Shown: piece by piece, positions 25,924 to 40,900 of the stretch
Position numbering within the stretch: position 1 is the first letter of the stretch
How the letters are laid out: every line of letters begins with the position of its first letter
Assembly: GCA_011634665.1 (NCBI GenBank)
Contig: WAEK01000018.1
Coordinates: 119,501 to 183,500, forward strand
DNA from: Mortierella sp. BCC40632
Taxonomy: Eukaryota > Mortierellomycota > Mortierellomycetes > Mortierellales > Mortierellaceae
Length of the DNA stretch: 64,000 nt
Direction: 5' to 3'
Notes under the pieces: model-generated
The model's database searches: none
The model's input: only the letters and a program-made list of their open reading frames with translations
What the model was told of the DNA's origin: nothing
Position numbers and translations under genes: made by a program

Positions 25924-27453
25924 ATGTCACTCAAAGGCTCTGCTCCGCTAGCAAGGCAAATTTGTGCCTCGCCTTGGATTCCAATCAAGATTCCTCGTTC
26001 TGAGCTAGATCTTTCGACAACTCTCAAATGTGGTCAGTCCTTCCGGTGGCAACGAAATCAGTCAGAATCGGATAGTTTACCCGTTTGGTCCTGTGTCCTT
26101 GACCAACGACTCTGGCGTCTTCAAGAAACATCCGATGGATTTCAATTCAAGACTTATCGTATTCTACCCGAGGTCAACAACAGTAAAGGATCGAATTCGA
26201 TCAATAGAAAAACTCAAGAATCTCAAGTCACTCAACAAGATCTGGACAAGGATATTGCTTTCTTAAAGGATTATTTCCAACTGGAGGTTCCTTTAACAGA
26301 ACTCTACGAGAAATGGTCGAAACAGGATCGAAATTTTAAAAACAAGGCGGTCAACTTTCCGGGAGTACGTATCCTACGACAGGACCCGGTTGAAAATCTT
26401 TTCTGTTTTATCTGCAGCTCCAACAACAATATTTCTCGGATCAGTCAAATGGTAACTCGCTGGGTGTCATCTTTGTATGAAGCATGTTGTTCTCTTCTTT
26501 TTTTTTTTTTTTAATCCGCCATACTAACAGTCATGTAATAGGTGATGAACCTATGCAGAGAGTATGGCCCACAACTCTCCATCCCCAATGAAGCTAAAGT
26601 CGGCTCGGACGAAACTACTTATGGATTTCCAACAGTCTCTGCACTGGCACAGGACGGGGTCGAAGAAACTCTGCGTCGACTTGGATTCGGATACCGTGCC
26701 AAGTACATTTCATCGACCGCCAAGTATATCGAGGCCATGGAAAATGGAGACGAATGGCTCCGTGGCCTAAGAAAACTACCTTATGAAGATGCACACACGG
26801 CTCTTTTGGCCCTTCCAGGAGTAGGCCCCAAAGTCGCAGATTGCATCGTAAGTGAAGGGCCATGATTGAACTATAGGATTCATGACCTATGTGGTTTCTA
26901 CAAGTATTGATTTTTGGTACCTGTTCTCTTTTATCATTAATTTCACAAGTGCTTAATGTCACTGGACAAGTCAGAGGCCATTCCTGTGGATACACATGTT
27001 TGGCAAATCGCCATCAGAGATTACAAATTCCGTTTTGATGGTAGAGTGCCCAAGACCATGTCTGCAGGGGTCTACAAAGCCGTTGGCAAACACTTTGTCG
27101 ATCTTTTTGGAGAGTACTCTGGTTGGGCCCACTCGGTCCTCTTTGCTGCAGATCTTCGGGTGATCGAAGGTCGAACTGCTGTCCAAGAAACACTGAATGT
27201 CACGCTGTCTGCAGTCAAGGAAGAAAAAGTAGAACTGGACCCATCTTTGATCGCTTCAATCAAATCTGAGGATATCAATGCAAACAACGGTGCAATTAGA
27301 AAAGGCAGGCGGTCGCGAGAGCAGAAGCAGAAACCCACCGACATTGGCTTGGTAAAGACGGAGGCTAGCGAGCAAACCCCCCAGGAATCAACTGATGCTA
27401 CTCAAGAGAACGGTTTCCGTCGATCCAAAAGGTTACGCACCAAGCAGGAATAG
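25924..27453 (+). CDS. OGG1: 8-oxoguanine DNA glycosylase/AP lyase
   Basis: Base-excision repair enzyme that removes 8-oxoguanine paired with C and nicks the abasic site. Three exons (25924-26451, 26542-26847, 26950-27453), all phase 0, encode 445 residues. The N-terminal domain has the family motif CGQSFRWQRN and the core has FCFICSSNNNISRI. The helix-hairpin-helix is LPGVGPKVADCI, with the catalytic lysine at about 273, and the catalytic aspartate of PVDTHVW is at about 292. The 19-residue spacing matches Lys249/Asp268 of human OGG1. After the fold there is a tail of about 90 residues, Lys/Glu-rich, ending in RRSKRLRTKQE, which looks like a nuclear localisation signal. A polyadenylation hexamer follows the stop. 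The NIT1-type gene begins 288 bp downstream on the same strand. Confidence 0.93.
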
Positions 27454-27466
27454 TGATGACTCAAAG

Positions 27467-27472
27467 AATAAA
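27467..27472 (+). terminator. Likely OGG1 polyadenylation signal
   Basis: AATAAA hexamer 14 bases after the OGG1 stop codon, followed by a C-rich stretch. Position fits; cleavage was not tested. Confidence 0.35.
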
Positions 27473-27741
27473 CCTTGAGCCCACTCCCACCCCCCACCCC
27501 CCACGACCCACCTTTTCTCTTTTGCTCAATAGAAGAAAGGACGGCAGGGCAGAGTCGCTCAAGGCCGAGAGAGATTATTTTTTTTAGACTGCACATTAAG
27601 GAACAACGAAGGGTAGAAGATCAGTGCGAACGTTAAATTTTGTAGTTCTCAACAAAAGGGGGGGAGGGGGAGGAATAGTGAGATTACTCGCGCCTGCGCA
27701 AGCATTGTCCTCTGTTTTCTCATTCCTCCCAAAAAACACCA

Positions 27742-29002
27742 ATGCAACCATTCAAGATCGCCGTGGCTCAATTCTGTGGAGGACAATCCGTCGCCTCCAA
27801 TCTACAGATCTGTAGCCGCCTCATGAGAAAGGCCGCCCAGGCCTCGGCCAAGGCATGCTCTCTGTCAAGCTCATTTCCTTCATGAAATGAACTCGCGCAA
27901 AATACTCAAGAGTTGAACTGTTGAATGACTTTTTTTGACCCTTCCCCTTTCCCTTCATTTCGTTTTTTTTCTCAACTTTAGATGGTGTTCTTCCCAGAGG
28001 CTTCCGATTTTATCGGCAACCCAAGTGAGGAGGCTCTTGAATTGTCCCATCCTATCGACCCTCCTGGCCCTTTCCTTGCTGGGATCTGTTCACAAGCCAA
28101 AGAGTTGGGCGTCTGGTGCTCGGTCGGTATTCATGAAAAGGTACGTGGAAGAGAGAGAGAGGTAATATCATGTTGCTTGGCCCAATGTCTTGCCTCTCCT
28201 CTGACTGAGAAAAAAAAATGGGTTCTCTCTCTCTCTCATAGAGTCCGTTCCCGGGTCGTCTCTACAATACCCATGTCGTTGTAAACGACCAAGGCTCCGT
28301 TGTCGATGCTTATCGCAAGATCCACCTCTTTGACGTTGACATCTTGAATGGGCCTCGTCTACTAGAAAGCAAAAACACGGTCGCGGGGGAGAAGATCATC
28401 GATCCTGTTTCTACCCCTGTTGGTAAGGTCGGGCTTGCGATTTGCTATGATCTTCGGTTCCCAGAGATTGGAATCGAACTCAGGAGACGAGGAGCCGATA
28501 TCTTGACTTATCCCTCTGCGTTTACGGTGACAACAGGGGAAGCTCATTGGGGTAAGGAAAAGTTGGGGTGTTGTCGAGTCACCAGTCTTTTCTTAATGCC
28601 TCCTATCTCCCGACCTTGCTAATTTCTCTCTTTTCTCAATCTACACAAAGAAATGCTGCTTCGTAGTCGTGCCATCGAGACTCAAACATTTGTTGTCGCA
28701 TCCGCTCATGTCGGGCAACATTCTCAGAAGCGTTCAAGCTATGGTCACTCGATGGTAATGCCAAGAGACATGTGTATGACAGTCAATTGATAAGGATGCG
28801 AGTTTCAACGTCTAAATCTCTTCTTGAATCTATACGATGCTTATTGTAGATCATCGACCCATGGGGTCGGATACTGGCCGATTGCGGAAACGAAGCAGAA
28901 GCTGTCGCCATCGCAACCATCGACTTGGACGTTATGGAGCGTATCCGTACAGAGATGCCCATTATGAAGCACCGTCGACAGGATATTTACCACCAAGAGT
29001 AG
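27742..29002 (+). CDS. NIT1: Nitrilase-family deaminated glutathione amidase (Nit1 type)
   Basis: Carbon-nitrogen hydrolase that repairs deaminated glutathione, a by-product of transaminases; the yeast counterpart is Nit2. Five exons (27742-27852, 27982-28140, 28242-28551, 28651-28754, 28850-29002) give 278 residues, the normal size. The Glu-Lys-Cys triad is visible: Glu43 in FFPEASDF, Lys116 in YRKIHLFD, Cys158 in AICYDLRFPE. Close agreement with animal NIT1 continues through TYPSAF, AHWE, RSRAIETQ and SYGHSMIIDPWG. No Fhit domain is fused. The first intron appears to use a GC donor (27853): no GT donor nearby keeps the frame, and joining AAG to the ATG at 27982 restores the family sequence AKMVFFPE. 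The gene ends 101 bp from the convergent GTS1-like gene. Confidence 0.88.
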
Positions 29003-29103
29003 AAAGAAATAGTCTGATCCGCTCTAAAGCCAGTTATCTCTCTCTTTCTATATTTTTTTATATTATTATTTTTATTATTTTCGAGCTGAATCGACTGTAT
29101 AGT

Positions 29104-31999
<2,896 letters not shown>

Positions 32000-32079
32000 G
32001 GTGAGGAAGGAGGTAGGAAGAAGAGTTTGAGAAAAAGAAAACGTTGATGTTGGAGATGGAGAGATGGGAGGAGAAAAAG

Positions 32080-32112
<33 letters not shown>

Positions 32113-32516
32113 GTTTGGGCTGAATTGGTTTGGGCTGAAGGAGATTCAGACATGGACGTCGTCTTGGCCTTTTTTTTTCCCCTTCACAAAGGGACAGGTA
32201 CACAAAATGCCAAGCGACACGATGGAAGCATACCTTCCATACACCAGCTGTGCATAGAAGAACTACCCTGTTCATTGACTCCATTGATGCCATTCACATG
32301 ACCAAGAGACTGTCTAGACAAAGACAGTACCAATCCTCTTCCTAGCTCTCTTTCTCTTTCTCTTTTTTTTTGTTCCTCTACTCTTTTTCATCCTCTCCAA
32401 TGGTCTTTATGATTGAGAAAAAGAAACCCCCCTCAACTTGATTGTTGAAGCAACAATGAATTATTATTTTTTTTCTTTCGCATCCATTTTTATTGGGTCT
32501 CAAAGAAACAGCGCAT
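32000..32516. other. Intergenic: GTS1-like promoter and carbonic anhydrase 3' flank
   Basis: 517 bp with a poly-A run at 32077-32107 and short T runs. Both flanking genes are on the minus strand. Open frames here have no family signal. Confidence 0.6.
32489..32494 (-). terminator. Likely polyadenylation signal of the carbonic anhydrase gene
   Basis: AATAAA on the minus strand 23 bases after the stop codon of the carbonic anhydrase gene. Confidence 0.4.
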
Positions 32517-33242
32517 TTAGTGATTAGACTTGACCTCGTCAATCACATGGTAAACCTCCTCAACATTACCCGGACCCTCGATACACAGACCAAGGTTACG
32601 GATCACACCATCACTCAGACGATAGCACCATCCATGAACACTCAATTTTTCACCACGGCTCCAGGCACGCTGGATAATGGATGTATGGCAGACATTGAGA
32701 GCACTCTGGATGACGTTCAACTCTGTGAGAAGATCCTTCTGTTCCTTGCCTCCCGCAGGGAGTGTATCAAACTTGCTGCGATGAATCGTATAGAGATCCT
32801 TGATATTACGGAGCCAGTTGTCAATAATGCCAAACTGCTTCTGTGTCAACGATGCAGCCACACCTCCACAGCCGTAATGGCCACAGATGATGATATGACG
32901 GACCTTGAGGACCTCAACGGCATACTCGAGGACTGAAAGCAAGTTCATGTCCGTATGGGTGACCACATTGGCAATGTTACGATGGACAAAGATCTCGCCA
33001 GGATCCAGGTTTACAATCTGGTTGGCAGGCACACGCGAGTCCGAGCAACCTGTAGGAAAGATTGGATGGACGATAGGTAAGGAAGAGAAACACACGGTTC
33101 GGTCAGTTTATCGGGCCAGTGATCAGGGAAGGGGAGTGCACGTAGGATGACACACATGTTACCCCGAAAAACTTTAAAAAAAAAATAGCAGCCAGATTTG
33201 ATAGAGCGTTGTTGTGAAATAAAAAAAAATGGGATGGGGAAG

Positions 33243-33275
<33 letters not shown>

Positions 33276-34224
33276 GAGAGAACTCACCAATCCACAAAAC
33301 CTGGGGCTTCTGTTGCTCTTCCAGCCTGGCAAAGAATCCTGGTCTCTCCTTCTCCGTCTTGGAAGCCCAAGCCTTGTTTTGACCCAATAGACGCTCCGAA
33401 AACTCGCGCGCTTCAGCCGAGATGGGTGGGAAGTGCGCAGGATCAATTCGACAATCGTCGTCAGACCCTGCCCCAAAGATCATATCCATCTCACTGAACG
33501 AAGGAGCAGGAGAGGACGGCCCGCAACCGCAGCCGGGGGCATGGCGCTCATGATCCTTTTCTTGTTGATGCTGGCCGACTCGCTTGTTCAAGATGGCATC
33601 CGTTGCTAATGCTGCCTTTGAAGTAGGACTCTTGTTATGGATTGACCTTGCGGCAGCATGGGCGTGTGCAACAGCATCGTCTACGCTTTTCTTGGAATCA
33701 TCGTTGCTCGAGTCATCTTCAGGGAACCTGGCGGGAGCACTTGTAGAGAAGGCAGAAGCACCAGCAGCAGCTACAGATTGAGCTTTTTGCTGGGCGATAA
33801 CCTTGTTCACTGTGGTCTGAAACTTGCGCAGGAAGGGATGAGCACGCGAAAAGGCGGGAGATGAGGCTGAGAGGCCATTAGTCGATTCTGTGGATGGAGT
33901 GGGAGAACCAACAGCAGCAGTAGGCTGGGATGTGTTGATGCTCATGGCCGGGCGAGCACTTTCAGATGAAGCGAGGGTCATTTTAGATCGGACTTGGAGA
34001 CGAGAGAATGGAGCGGAGGAGAGAGGGGTTGAAATGGATGATGGAGTGGAAGATGAATAAGAATACGCAGGAGAAACAGAGACCAGTCGGGGTCGGGCTA
34101 CTCTGGGCTGGGCAACAAGGCAGGGGCTACTACAAGTGGCTGCTGCTTGCCTGGCGGCACGGGTGTGGTGAGCCAGCGACATTGACCCTGTGGCAGGAGA
34201 GCCGATCACAGACAGACGGAGCAT
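32517..34224 (-). CDS. Beta-carbonic anhydrase with long N-terminal extension
   Basis: Zinc enzyme interconverting CO2 and bicarbonate. Two exons (33288-34224, 32517-33049) encode 489 residues. The catalytic domain is C-terminal. Expected zinc ligands Cys314 and Asp316 (WIGCSDSR), His370 and Cys373 (ICGHYGCGG) are present, with DPGEIFVHRNIAN and SVLEYAVEVL around them. The first 270 residues have no domain I recognise: an Arg/Ser/Ala-rich, acid-poor start like a mitochondrial presequence, then Ser/Thr/Ala-rich sequence and a His/Lys/Gln stretch with PGCGCG near 230. Ordinary fungal beta-CAs are about 220-290 residues, so this one is nearly twice as long. An in-frame ATG at 33981 could start a shorter, presequence-free form. 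The intron has a poly-A run at 33242-33271. Confidence 0.9.
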
Positions 34225-37200
34225 GACAGGATGAGAAAAAGATGGGATCGATCCACGGGTGAGGGATGAATGCTTGAAGAGATGATTCGATTGATCGATC
34301 GGCTCTGGTCTGATGTATGGTTCACTGGTTTGTCTTGAAGAGGAGGAGAAAGAGAGAGGTAGGAAGAGATACGTACGAGAGAAGGGTGAGTGAGTGAGAG
34401 TGAGTGGGAGTGAGTGAGCAGCGGTGGGGAGAAAGAGTGGAGAGGAGAGGAGAAAGAAAAAAAAAAAGGTCAGCAAAAAAGACAGCAGGTAGCTCTAGAT
34501 GGATGGTTCTCCTGCACCTGGGCACTGCCCTTTATATGTGCTCTCCCGGTGCCAACGGTCAGCCGTTTGGTGCCAAACTCTCTTTGTTTCTTTTGCCCTT
34601 TTTTCCGAGCCTGCGATCGGCTCCCTTTGTTCATCCGGCTGGTCGTCCGAACAACCCTTCCTCCTGACAGCGCTCCTTTGCTCCTGCAGTCGCTACAATA
34701 AGACTTCGAGTCACCAGGGGGAATATAGCTCAGGTGGGAATCTGTCTGATGAATCCTCATGTCGATCACTCCCTGCTAAACGCATCTGATTCGTGGAGAG
34801 AAGAAAGGAGAGGAGGTGGTCCGTGTTCAATTACAGAGCAAGCGCGTCCCTATTTAAATGAACGTCATATCGTGGGAAAATTGAGCGCTACAATTCTCCG
34901 CACCACTCCCCTTTTGGGTTCGCGGGGACGTACATTCAGACCGTGTACATGAAAGCCCGAGATGGATAAGAAAACTGCCACTTGCCCCCCTTCGCGGGAA
35001 AAGGCGCAGACATGGCGCTAGCCTGCGTGTGCCATTGCGTACGTCTGTCACTGTGACCAAAGCCAAGGACTCATACTTTCTCAAGTCTTTTTTCCCCCTG
35101 GCATAGTTGACTACCGGCCCCCCGTGGCTCCATATCCAGCACTTTACCATCGTCTTTTTGTATTCCCATTTTGCTTTCTCGAAAGTGTAACCTCTGACCG
35201 ACCCCTCTACGGTTTCGCTTACATAACTCTATCTGGAAAAGACATTCTGCCGACAACTCAAGCAGAGATTGTGAAAGACGGATTACTGGATTCTTGATGA
35301 GAGCAAACTAGAACATTAAAGATAGGACGATTTGCAAAACTCTTTGGAGTACGGGTGGGGAAACGAGGTTGGTGGCAAGTGGAGTATTGGTCTACACCTT
35401 GCAGAGAATCGGCTCAGAAGAAAAAGAAATGAGGATCGAGTCTTATTCCCATCCATTGGGCACAGCACCCGATTGACCTTCCTCTTTTCATTTCTTAGAC
35501 CAGCAGAATCCACTGGTCTCTCCCAAGCAAGAGCGAGAGATTGACTTGATCTACCTGTGTTTCCTATCTATGAGAGAGTGGCGGCACTGTCAAGGTGAAT
35601 CGTACAGTGATAAGAGGATGATGTTGCTCTTTGGAGTGATCAAGTTCTCTCTTTCTCTAGCAACAAAGTGAAGGAAGATAGTGTTCGTCTAGCATCTAGC
35701 TCTATTAAATAAATAAATGAATAAAAGGTAGAAAAAATTCTGACAGGATCCTTTTAGTATCACCTAGCATGGCAGGGTGCAGGTTGTTTGAAAAAAGGCC
35801 TAGCATGATGAGTTTGGTACGACATGGCTTTAAGCGGTGCAGGCTGTGCATGACAAGGCCAAGCATGAAGATGAGTCTGACATGGTATGGCCCTACGCAG
35901 CGCAGGCTGTACATGACAAGACCATGCTTGTTGGGTCTGACATTACAAAGTGTTGGGAGTGCTCCCTGCGGAGATACTAGGAGTGAAGAGTTACACTTCT
36001 ACGGGGTCACATCTCTTCCTCTTGTGGTAGGGATGTGGTGTGCCTAAGTCCGCCTACACATCAAACACTGTCGGAACTTATCCTGCTGGAAATGTACGTG
36101 ATCTTAATTGTGGACTTTTTTTCTTTCTTTGCGCTTGTGCCTCTTCTTGGAGCTGAGGCACATGCTCATACGCTTCTTTCTTCGTTCTAGCGGCAAAATC
36201 TGTTCTTTTTCCAGTCTTGCAGAATGCGCGCTTTTTTCTTTTACCAGTCATGCCGCTTAATCTTGAACTTCTCCTTACCGCTGCAACTCCAGTCGTTGCA
36301 TTCCTTGTCTATTCCTCATTTCAACTTCTGACTGATTTTGGATGAGAGCTGTGTGCGTACTATATCTCACACCGCCGTATTGCTCATTTATATCCGGGAT
36401 AACGATGTTCTGGTACATGTTGCAATTTTCCCAGGATCACACTTCACCCTTTCCCGACCATATTGAGGCTCCCATTCACAGCAATCGTATTAACTGGATG
36501 GTCGAAATATATTGCTGGATCGTGTAGTTCAGGTTGTCTGTGGAGACCTCATGCACGGGCTCCCAGTGTTGATCTTTGCCCATGAGTCGGGTTAGGTTGG
36601 TTTGGCTTTGCCTGCTCCACATATCCTGTGCTTTTTTCGGTAAAGACAGAGTTTGTAATGGCGATACCGACAAGTAAAGGCCTTTCTTCTGCCCTTTTCA
36701 ATATCATTAATTGCCTCAGACAACATTTACAACTTGCGCTGACTATCCTAGTTGCAGACTCTAAAGTTTTAAGTACGGTAGCATGCAAAGTACATTCGTG
36801 GTCCTGTTTGTGCCTTGCTATTCTTACTACTACAGATAAATCTCTATTGGAAAAACCGTATGTTCGAGAGGAGGGGAAATCGGAGGAATGATGAAAATAT
36901 CTTTGGAGATTTACCCCAACCTTGCTGGTAGGTTATTCTCTTGACTTAATCTGGTAAATCTTAGTGAAAAAAACTAATGCGATGCTTAAGAACCCTCTTA
37001 ATCTGCTGTGTTAATTTACCCTAGTGAGTCTCGGCTTTGTTGCGCTTGCCATCAGAAAGTGGTCCTATTCCGAGTATATGAAACACGAATAATGTGGTCT
37101 AGAGCGTTGTTAAAGATTGAAGAAAGGAAGCAGAACAGCCATGATAAAAGTGGCTACAAGGGCCATTTGATATTACACTAAAAAATATCTCAAAGTGGGT

Positions 37201-37992
37201 TCTCTTTTGTATGCAGGATGAAGAAGGGGGAGACTCTACTCTCTCTCTCTCTCTCTCTCTCTCGTCCATCTATCAAACACCCCAAGGGTGAGAAGCAGAG
37301 GCAAGAGGGAAAAAAACCCGTCCTTAATTAGAAAACTTCCTCCCTCAAGCTAACATTTGATCCGCGAAAAGTATAAAATCAGATGAGGGTCTTTGCAGTC
37401 TATTGAGGAATTAGGTTCGGAGAGGAGGGGGAAAAAAAATCTAGCGGGTCCATCAAAAGCGCGTGAAATGTGATAGGTCACCTAGGACACTCGAGCAAGA
37501 TCATGACCAAAGCCCAAAGTCGGACAAGGACCAGGCTGTGGGCAAAGAACAGAACTAAAGGTTGTATCGAATTCAAGGCATGTTTTTTGTTTTTGTTTTT
37601 GTTTTTGGGAGGTTTGGACCACTTAACTCCTCCTTATTGGAGTTCATCTTGAATACTATCTTGACTGGCGCCACCAACCTTTTATGCATTAAGGTTTGCC
37701 ACCAAGCTCCCTTTCGTATCTCTTGCCCATACATGACAAATGGCTATTGAAAAAGAAAAAAAGAAAGAGATCGATACTTCTTCTTCTCCTCGTGGAGGTA
37801 CTCTTTACCCTTTACATTTCACGTGCCTCAGTTTTATCTCTTGTATTTGTTTCTCCTTCATCAACAGCGCCAAGATCTTTTATTTTGATTTTTTTTTCTT
37901 CATTCCACTCTCCTCTCCCCATCAGAATAGGTCCTCTCTCTCCCCCCCTCCCACCGCACTCTCTTCCCTCTTTTTTTTTTTTTTTTTTTTTT
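34225..37992. other. Large intergenic region without a supported gene
   Basis: About 3.8 kb between the carbonic anhydrase start and the stop of the FN3/coiled-coil gene, both minus strand. It holds the carbonic anhydrase promoter, a degenerate tandem repeat at 35763-35950, a CT run at 37240-37263 and poly-T at 37970-37993. Open frames are all under 120 codons and none shows a domain, a signal-anchor pattern or splice-linked partners. A spliced non-coding RNA or a short unannotated gene cannot be excluded. Confidence 0.55.
35763..35950. repeat. Degenerate tandem repeat, unit about 60 bp
   Basis: At least two and a half imperfect copies. Copies begin with CCTAGCATG or CCAAGCATG at about 35763, 35799 and 35859, and the later ones end in GCAGGCTGT(G/A)CATGACAAG. 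Phrases such as GACATGG, GCAGGCTGT and CATGACAAG recur at the same spacing. Old enough to have diverged; no coding potential seen. Confidence 0.7.
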
Positions 37993-40900
37993 TCACCGAG
38001 TTCCTTGTTCTTTATCTTGGCTTCGGTCCTGGGTCTGTCCTACTTCCACATCTGCATCCACATCCGTCGGGATCGTCCATCCAAAGGGATTCAATTTGAG
38101 TCCATATCCAAAACTAGACACCTCAGAAGTCGACGAAGACGACTCAGTCGCCCCAAACTTCTTTCTCGAATCCAAAGTAGAAGTACTTGTAGGAGGAGTG
38201 CCCTTCAGAGAGTTCGAATCAAATCCGGATACAAGTCCTCCAGAACCCATTTGAGGACCATTGCTCTGTTGAGAATGCACTTCCCCTCCAAGACTTGACA
38301 ACTGACCCATTCCAGGCAACATAAACGCACCTGTGGAGGATGCGGAAGAAGTACCCGACGACAAGGAAGAGGACGATGGGGACGATGTATGATCTATACC
38401 TCGTGCTCCTCCATTCATGCCTACACTCCCGTTAAGTGCTCCACTACTGTATCCAATCGGATGTCCATGTCGAGCCCCTGTACTGAAATAACTCGTTGGG
38501 AATGCAAGAGTTTCCATATTCAGAGATCCCAAACCGGAATCCAAAGACAAGGTCGACAAGGATGAATACGTGGCTGAGGTGGCGCCTGCTTCCATGGGAC
38601 CAGAAAATCCAGATCCAGATCCACCAAATCCCGTATCCATGCTAGAGACTGTACCCGGGAAGAGATCTCGTCCATGAATGGATCCCACCCCTCCTCCTCC
38701 CCCTCCTCCACTGGAAAGTCGGACTGATCTGGGTCGAGTGTCCACTGGCGCTCCCCAATGACTTGCTGCTGCCGTAATGGCTGCGTCATAGGGTGAAGGC
38801 TCCGTACCACTGCCCCAACCAAGACTGGTCGTCCGGAAATCATCTCCTGTGGTAGTCGTGGTAGTCGTATTGCCACATCCTCCTCCTTCAGACAAGTTGA
38901 GGGATGACAGTGGATTGTACTCAAGACTCTCTTGACTTCGTGTACTGATATCAGAGGTCGATCCATAAACACCCCAAACACCTCGGTCCTTGGAATCTCT
39001 CAGATAAGATGGTTTACGATGACCCAATCCTCCATTCGATGTTGAACCATTGGTAAGGGTGGTGGCGGATGTAGTCAATGGATGCGTAGAGTGAGCATGA
39101 GGCGATGTAGGTGAGGAGGTATCCGACATGTTAAGAGACAAGGAGCTACCCTCGGCATGACCATGCAATCGTCCCAATGATCCCGAAGGTCGTGCAATCG
39201 GTTTAAGATCCCATGGTGAAGACGACGAAGGAGAGGAAGAGGAAGAAGACGACGGATAAGGTAGTGGAATCGTTGTCAAAGTAGGAGAAGACAATGGGGA
39301 AGAGGTGCTAGGGGTCGAGATCGACCGGAGATGAGAAGGAAGAATCTTGGCCTGAGCGGTCAAGGATGAATGGCTTCCTACCGACCGAAGATGATGATGA
39401 AAATCAAGTGTGTCTGGAGACTCAAACATGGACTTGATAACATGTTGCTCATTCACCTGATGTTCCCCTGGAGTGTTGCCCTCATGAAGTAAACCAAGGG
39501 CTGGATCCCCAGCCGCTGAAGGTCCAAAAAGTCGATGGTAGTTCAAACCTCCATGATAGTTGGGCTGTTGAGGGGCTTTGTTCTCATTGTCATATCGAGG
39601 CGACCGACCCGTAGTGCCAATGGCATTGGGTCCAATGGGTCCAGCCACAGCGGCAGATGAAGGTGGCAACGGCTTGCTCTTGGCCGATGGAGCACCCCAA
39701 TGGGTGTGCACATGTGAAACAGGAGGCGAATGAAGAGCTCCATAAAGTCTTGTCCGCGGGCTCATGGAATGTCCCTGAACTGGTTGGGGTGGTCGCTGCG
39801 AGGATTGTCGTGGCTGCTGAGTCGCCGTCAAAAGACCCTGATCCGGATGCTGTGAGGTAGGTAGGGTGAATGAAGGTGACTGGAACCCACCAAGCGTCGA
39901 GATGGAGGATGCTCTGGTGCGTGACTCTCCAAAGAGATCCAAACCATCGTTGGTTGTCAAAAGTGGCGATTCCTTTGAGTGTCCAAATCGGCTGGAGCCA
40001 GCTCCCGTTGTCGAATTGTCGGCAAAGGAAAATTCACTTGACACCATTGGTGATGATCTCGCATGGATGTTTGCATTGTGAATTGGTCGTTTAAAGGATC
40101 CACCTACAGCTGTAGTTGTCATTAAAGCTGAGGATCCTGATTCTGTTACAGAAATCAAGGTGGTTGAGTTGTGGGGCTTGTGGCCATCGAGTCGATCTTG
40201 GCCCATTCCAGCTTCGTTTGTCAATCCAAACTCTGACATGCTTCCCTTCAGTGCCAAACCCGGAGGGGGCCCAAGAAGGGATGACCTGACATCCGGTGAA
40301 CTGACTTCATCCTGAAAGAGACTTCCAATGGACTTTGTCCCCTTGCCTTGACCCCATGCTGAGCCTGACCACCGTGATCCATGATCCAAACTTTGCCTCT
40401 CCACAACGGTTCCAATAGTACTGGAAGAACCCAATAGATCGTCTTTTCGCTCTGTCGATTTGGAGGCCTTGGTCGTCGCCTGCGATTTTCGTGACTCTTG
40501 AGCACCCCGAACCTGGGCAACGTTCTTGGTGACCTCAGCTAGACGCTCCTGAAGCTGTTGATTCTCGGTTTTGAACTGGGCAAGCTGTTCCATCAGCTGG
40601 GCACATTTTGCACCGAGATCACGGTTCTTTTGCTCCAGGAGCTGTGGTCCCTTAGGTGATTGAAGCGTTGCCTGGAGTTTGGATAATTCCTTTTCTTTGC
40701 TCTCGATGGTGTTGCAAAGCTCCTTTTGTGACTCTTTTAGACTCTTTGTGGATGATTCTGCCGCCTTGACTTCCTCTGTAAGCTTGACAAGAGCCGCCTC
40801 AAGCGTTTTCTTTTGTTGTCGATGATTCTCTTTTTCCGTCCGGAGTCGTTCCTCGCTTGCGCTCAAGTTCTTTTGCAATTGCTCAAGTCGTTTTCGTTTG

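Noticed and set aside
34718..34780. tRNA-like start (GGGGAATATAGCTCAGG)
   Set aside because: It resembles a D-arm and A box, but there is no B box (GGTTCRA), no anticodon stem and the acceptor stem does not close. At best a tRNA-derived fragment.
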